Origin: an uncultured Prevotellaceae bacterium
Lineage (GTDB): Bacteria; Bacteroidota; Bacteroidia; Bacteroidales; Bacteroidaceae
Reading direction: 5' to 3'
NCBI GenBank assembly: GCA_902784065.1
Contig: CACZTJ010000009.1
Coordinates: forward strand, 1-62,969
DNA length: 62,969 nucleotides
The notes below the pieces were generated by a model that saw nothing but the letters and a program-made list of their open reading frames with translations, made no database searches and was not told the DNA's origin. This document shows positions 60,401 to 62,969 of this stretch, in pieces (the first letter of the stretch is position 1; each line of letters starts with the position of its first letter). The translations under genes were made by a program, and so were the position numbers.

Positions 60401-62969
60401 ACTCGCTCCATATCTTCGCGTTCTTCTGTGAACAACTGGCGTCGAACTGGTCTATCTGCGGTGAATACACAATGTCAACCTTCGTATCATAGAAGTCTGT
60501 CATGAAGGTGGAATAGACATTGGCGGGAATCCATCGCTCACCGAAGTTGAAGTCCAGATCCTCGAAAGGAATGGGCGTAGGCACTGCATCCTTCAGGGCA
60601 TTCAGCGACTGCATCGTCCTGTCATCCACCTCACCACCGTTAGCCTCTATCAGCCTTTCGATGTCCCTTACCTTCTCCACGACGTTTCCGGCAATGAACT
60701 TGTCGCGGATTTCGTAGAAGTCCGTCAGGGGATTGTAGAATATCTGTCCATCCAAGTCCTTTACGATGTCATCCTCCGACTTGTCCGTCAGCCTTGCCAT
60801 ATACTCCAGATTCAGACGGCCATACTTGTTGAGCGAGGCAGCAACAGTCTCCTGTGAGGTCTCAACGTGACTTACCTCCTGCAAGGAGAATGCAACGGGA
60901 TGGTCGAAGATGTCAGCCTTCACAAACCTGCCGTTCTCGCCTCGTTCCAGTGCCAGCATGTTTCTTCCTGCTGCATCCATCAGAATCATCCGCACGTTCT
61001 TCCTGTCGTTTAGGTTGCCGTATAAAGCGGTGAAAGCCTCGTAGTAGCCATTCAATTTCTCACGAAGTTCACTGTTCGCCTCCTGGTTATCCTGCTCGTA
61101 GGCATACAACTGTTCATAGACATCACGCACGGCGATATACTGACGGATGCGGTCGGTCTGCTCCTGTGAGACAATCAGGGGTACGAAAGTGGCATCTGAA
61201 GAAGTGACGTTCTCCAAATGTCCAATGTTTCCGTCCTTATCCTCCACCATTGAGCCGTTACGGTAGAACGGTTTCATTTCACTATCGAATGGATGCGGCT
61301 GAACCACTTTTGTCTTGGTGGTACGACGCCGTTTTGGCTCAGACGGTTTTTCTGTCTGTGCTTGCTGCTGGGCTTTGGCATCGGCATTGGATTCAATCTT
61401 CTGCTGTCCCAACTCCAATAGTTCACGGCGCTTTTCAGGAGTCAAGTCCATCATCATCTCATAGAAGCCGTTTATGGGCGGGTTCTCTTCCCAATCCAGA
61501 GAGTCATAGACGGCCAACTGCTGCTCGATATGGCTTTTCTTCTCCATTGCGGCCTTCTTCTCCTGCAGTTCCCTGGCCTGACGCTCTTTCTTCCGTTCCT
61601 TCTTTGACTTCTTAGGTTCAGCCTTTGGCTTCGGCTGTTCCTGCACGGTCATGCCCCACAGGTCAAAGAGTGACAGTTGCGGGTTGTTATCGGGCGTATG
61701 CTCAGGTACAGGCTTTTCTTCCTGCTTGGCTGGCTCTGGCATCGTCACAATCTTTGCCGTCTTTGCTGGCTCATCCTCCATTGTGGGCTGTTGTTCTGCC
61801 TCTAAAGGATTCTGCTCCGTTTCCACAGGCTTCTGCTCTTCCGCTTGTTTCTGTTCCTCAATAACAGGCTCTGCATCTACTTTCATTGCATCTGTTATCT
61901 CTTCAGTGGCTTGCTTAGCAACGACAGGACTTTCAATCCCCGTAAACATCGTGAAGTTAAGATGCTTCGGCAGTTCGTCCATCAATCGCTCACGGAGGTC
62001 GCGGGCAATGCCTGGCACTCCCCCTGAATGCTGGTATTCCAGTGCGGGCTTGCCGTACTGGTCAGTACCTCTGAGTGTAGTCGTGGCCAGAACATTCTCA
62101 GGATGACGCTCAAAGTAGCTGTTATGGATGATATGCTCACCCTCGGCAGAGTATGTCAGATTGATAAGCTGCTCATCCTCACTCAGCCCTTGCTTCTGCT
62201 CATTCTTCTGAATGATGATCAGGTCGCTGCCAGCCTCCGTGTTGGCATTCTCCTTGAATAGATTATCAGGCAGACGAAGGGCTGTCACCAAATCAGCCTT
62301 TTCAAAGAGCAGGTTCAGACGGTACACGTTCTGACTGTCGAGGTAGTTGCGGGTTGTGATAAACGCCACCACTCCACCGTCACGCACTGCATCCAGTCCT
62401 TTCTGCATGAAATAGCCGTGCAGCGACTTGGAGATGGTACGCTTCATCACCGACTTGTTGTTGCTGTAGATGGGGTCGAATACCTTGGTCTCGCCGAAGG
62501 GGATGTTGGAGATGGCGAGGTCGAATGTCCCCAACTTGCCAGGCTCAATCCGTTCAAAGCCCTCCACATGGATGTCCATAGCCTCGTTGGCGTGGAGTTT
62601 CGACAGCAGCAGTCCCGTCAGCCTGTCTTTCTCGAATGCCGTTATCCGGGCATCAGGGTTGACGAGTTTCATCGAGTCGATGAATACACCCATGCCCGCC
62701 GACGGTTCCAGTATCTTCTCAGGCTTCAGATTCAGTTCGGCCATCACCGTAGCTATGGCGTCGGGAATATCCTTCGGCGTATAGAATGCCGTGAGGACGG
62801 ACTGCTTCATACTGGCGACATAGAGTTTATACTCGTCTTCGCCGCTGTTTTCGCGTATCACCCTGTGGAGTTCGGCGGTCAGATCGTACAAAGGAAGGTC
62901 GTTTTTCGGCCAGACGGCCTTGTTCTCCACAGGATTCAGCACACATTTCAGCCCACCGAAGCCGCAGTA
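57447..62969 (-). CDS. Giant N6-methylase / SNF2-type helicase fusion of ICE (5' truncated)
   Basis: At least 1840 residues; the frame stays open to the window edge (YCGFGGLKC precedes the first in-window start-like codon), so the N-terminus is missing. The order is DNA-methyltransferase domain (SAM motif [11 protein letters not shown], then SNIPFGE in place of NPPF/Y), a long Glu/Gln/Pro/Lys-rich linker, a helicase core with [10 protein letters not shown] and DESHQFKNL, and a C-terminal helicase motif [13 protein letters not shown] coiled-coil end follows. This class is standard cargo of Bacteroidales ICEs, possibly for DNA protection during transfer. The altered motif IV leaves methylase activity open. 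Confidence 0.88.
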   Translation of the reverse strand, partial: YCGFGGLKCVLNPVENKAVWPKNDLPLYDLTAELHRVIRENSGEDEYKLYVASMKQSVLTAFYTPKDIPDAIATVMAELNLKPEKILEPSAGMGVFIDSMKLVNPDARITAFEKDRLTGLLLSKLHANEAMDIHVEGFERIEPGKLGTFDLAISNIPFGETKVFDPIYSNNKSVMKRTISKSLHGYFMQKGLDAVRDGGVVAFITTRNYLDSQNVYRLNLLFEKADLVTALRLPDNLFKENANTEAGSDLIIIQKNEQKQGLSEDEQLINLTYSAEGEHIIHNSYFERHPENVLATTTLRGTDQYGKPALEYQHSGGVPGIARDLRERLMDELPKHLNFTMFTGIESPVVAKQATEEITDAMKVDAEPVIEEQKQAEEQKPVETEQNPLEAEQQPTMEDEPAKTAKIVTMPEPAKQEEKPVPEHTPDNNPQLSLFDLWGMTVQEQPKPKAEPKKSKKERKKERQARELQEKKAAMEKKSHIEQQLAVYDSLDWEENPPINGFYEMMMDLTPEKRRELLELGQQKIESNADAKAQQQAQTEKPSEPKRRRTTKTKVVQPHPFDSEMKPFYRNGSMVEDKDGNIGHLENVTSSDATFVPLIVSQEQTDRIRQYIAVRDVYEQLYAYEQDNQEANSELREKLNGYYEAFTALYGNLNDRKNVRMILMDAAGRNMLALERGENGRFVKADIFDHPVAFSLQEVSHVETSQETVAASLNKYGRLNLEYMARLTDKSEDDIVKDLDGQIFYNPLTDFYEIRDKFIAGNVVEKVRDIERLIEANGGEVDDRTMQSLNALKDAVPTPIPFEDLDFNFGERWIPANVYSTFMTDFYDTKVDIVYSPQIDQFDASCSQKNAKIWSEFCVRGEYRSYDGIALLRHALHNTIPKIMKSNGTDDDGNDIKIPDAQAIQLANSKIDEIRNGFTEWLEGQSREFKDRLAQMYNEKFNCFVRPKYDGSHQTFPDLDMKGLELRYGISSVYPSQKDCVWMIKQNGGGICDHQVGTGKTLIMCIAAHEMKRLGMAKKPMIIGLKANVAEIAATYQTAYPNARILYASEKDFSTENRVKFFHSIKNNDFDCVIMSHDQFGKIPQSPEMQEKILMAELQSVEDNLETLRMSGKDISGMMLKGLEKRKANLEAKLVEISSKINSRTDDFIDFKQMGIDHLFIDESHQFKNLMFNTRHDRVAGLGNSQGSQKALNLLFAIRTMQEGDGTKPRRDLCATFLSGTTISNSLTELYLLFKYLRPKEMEKQNIPCFDAWAAIFAKKSTDFEFSVTNNIIQKERFRYFIKVPELATFYNEITDYRTAEDVGVDRPKMNEILYNIPPTPDQEVFIKKLMEFAESGDATILGRLPLSETEEKAKMLIATDYARKMALDMRMINPTLYDDDAGNKASVCAMKIAEYYKRFDEQKGTQFVFSDLGTYQAGGGWNVYSEIKRKLVEDYGIPADEIRFIQECKNEKARKAVIEAMNEGRVRVLFGSTSMLGTGVNAQKRAVAIHHLDIPWRPSDLEQRNGRAVRKGNEVAKKYNNNTVDSIIYAVEKTLDAYKFNLLHCKQTFISQLKSGAMGARTIDEGAMDEANGMNFSEYMAILSGNTDLLDKAKLEKKIASLESERKSFMNARRSVEFDIEDAQKEVQKAKEVLDKLAVDKQQLDANMKHDALGNIVMEVKIEGKVYTDLEELGARVQHIAETMDTKGQTKEIGEIYGFPIKVRTEEVEKGGLPFRENNFGVYGNIVYRHNNGATSFFRALEKIPSLVDKYQKDVDWYQKKIDQLTPTANKEWRKEPELRELKNELAALDRKIQMELAPKEEKPETPEEKREREDGHKVSMHPSHDDEDEPKKVKGMKM

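Overview
The window looks like chromosome from a Bacteroidales bacterium, most likely a Prevotellaceae (Prevotella/Segatella-type) gut or rumen organism. The grounds are repeated TAnnTTTG -7 boxes (often with TTTG about 20 nt upstream), the absence of clear Shine-Dalgarno sequences, a SusCD-type glycan-utilisation tail, Bacteroidales-restricted families (DUF4199, DUF6452, DUF6048), a CCA-less tRNA gene, and a CTnDOT-like integrative element with RteA/RteB/RteC relatives. The assignment rests on recognition from the sequence, not on a database search.

Layout. 1-3.8 kb: end of a beta-glucan (laminarin-type) utilisation locus, with a 5'-truncated carbohydrate-binding protein, a GH16 and a GH3. 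3.8-4.1 kb: tRNA-Thr(TGT) and the SRP RNA on the minus strand. 4.2-8.6 kb: a tight operon of DUF4199, polyprenyl-phosphate-type GT2, DUF6452 lipoprotein, DUF6048, ApbE and a Crp/Fnr regulator. 9-18.4 kb: housekeeping genes (M3 peptidase, dCMP deaminase, S41 protease, 5-FCL, DUF721, recF, TPR protein, ribH, exonuclease III, a repetitive lipoprotein). These are interrupted by intergenic hairpin repeats that look like MITEs. 18.5-20.2 kb: a SulP transporter.

20.2-50.0 kb: one very long co-oriented exopolysaccharide/capsule locus. It opens with a good promoter, a tyrosine autokinase (Wzc-like) with 18 tyrosines in its tail, a HAD hydrolase and a Wza-like exporter. A four-gene cassette of unknown function follows (24.7-27.3 kb), then a decayed small gene and UDP-glucose dehydrogenase. 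Next comes an AT-rich Wzx / pyruvyltransferase / Wzy / glycosyltransferase block ending in two gene remnants. A complete CDP-tyvelose set follows (RfbF, RfbH, RfbG, a CDP-paratose synthase candidate, RfbE), with a GT2. The last part (41.5-49.0 kb) is a ten-gene, almost gapless block: hydroxyacid dehydrogenase, Gfo/Idh/MocA, GmhA-like isomerase, SDR, AroB-like sugar-phosphate cyclase, two YhcH proteins, CMP-sugar synthetase, metal-dependent hydrolase and HpcH/HpaI aldolase. It is bracketed by two DUF115/Maf-like proteins. I read it as a pathway to an unusual CMP-activated sugar acid or carbocycle plus its transferases; this is the strongest candidate here for an undescribed system.

50.2-63.0 kb: the left end of an integrative and conjugative element. 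It carries an IntDOT-like integrase, a RhuM-like protein, RteC-, RteB- and RteA-like regulators, and a very large methylase-helicase protein running off the window. A promoter plus a 14-codon ORF just before the element may be a gene cut by its insertion.
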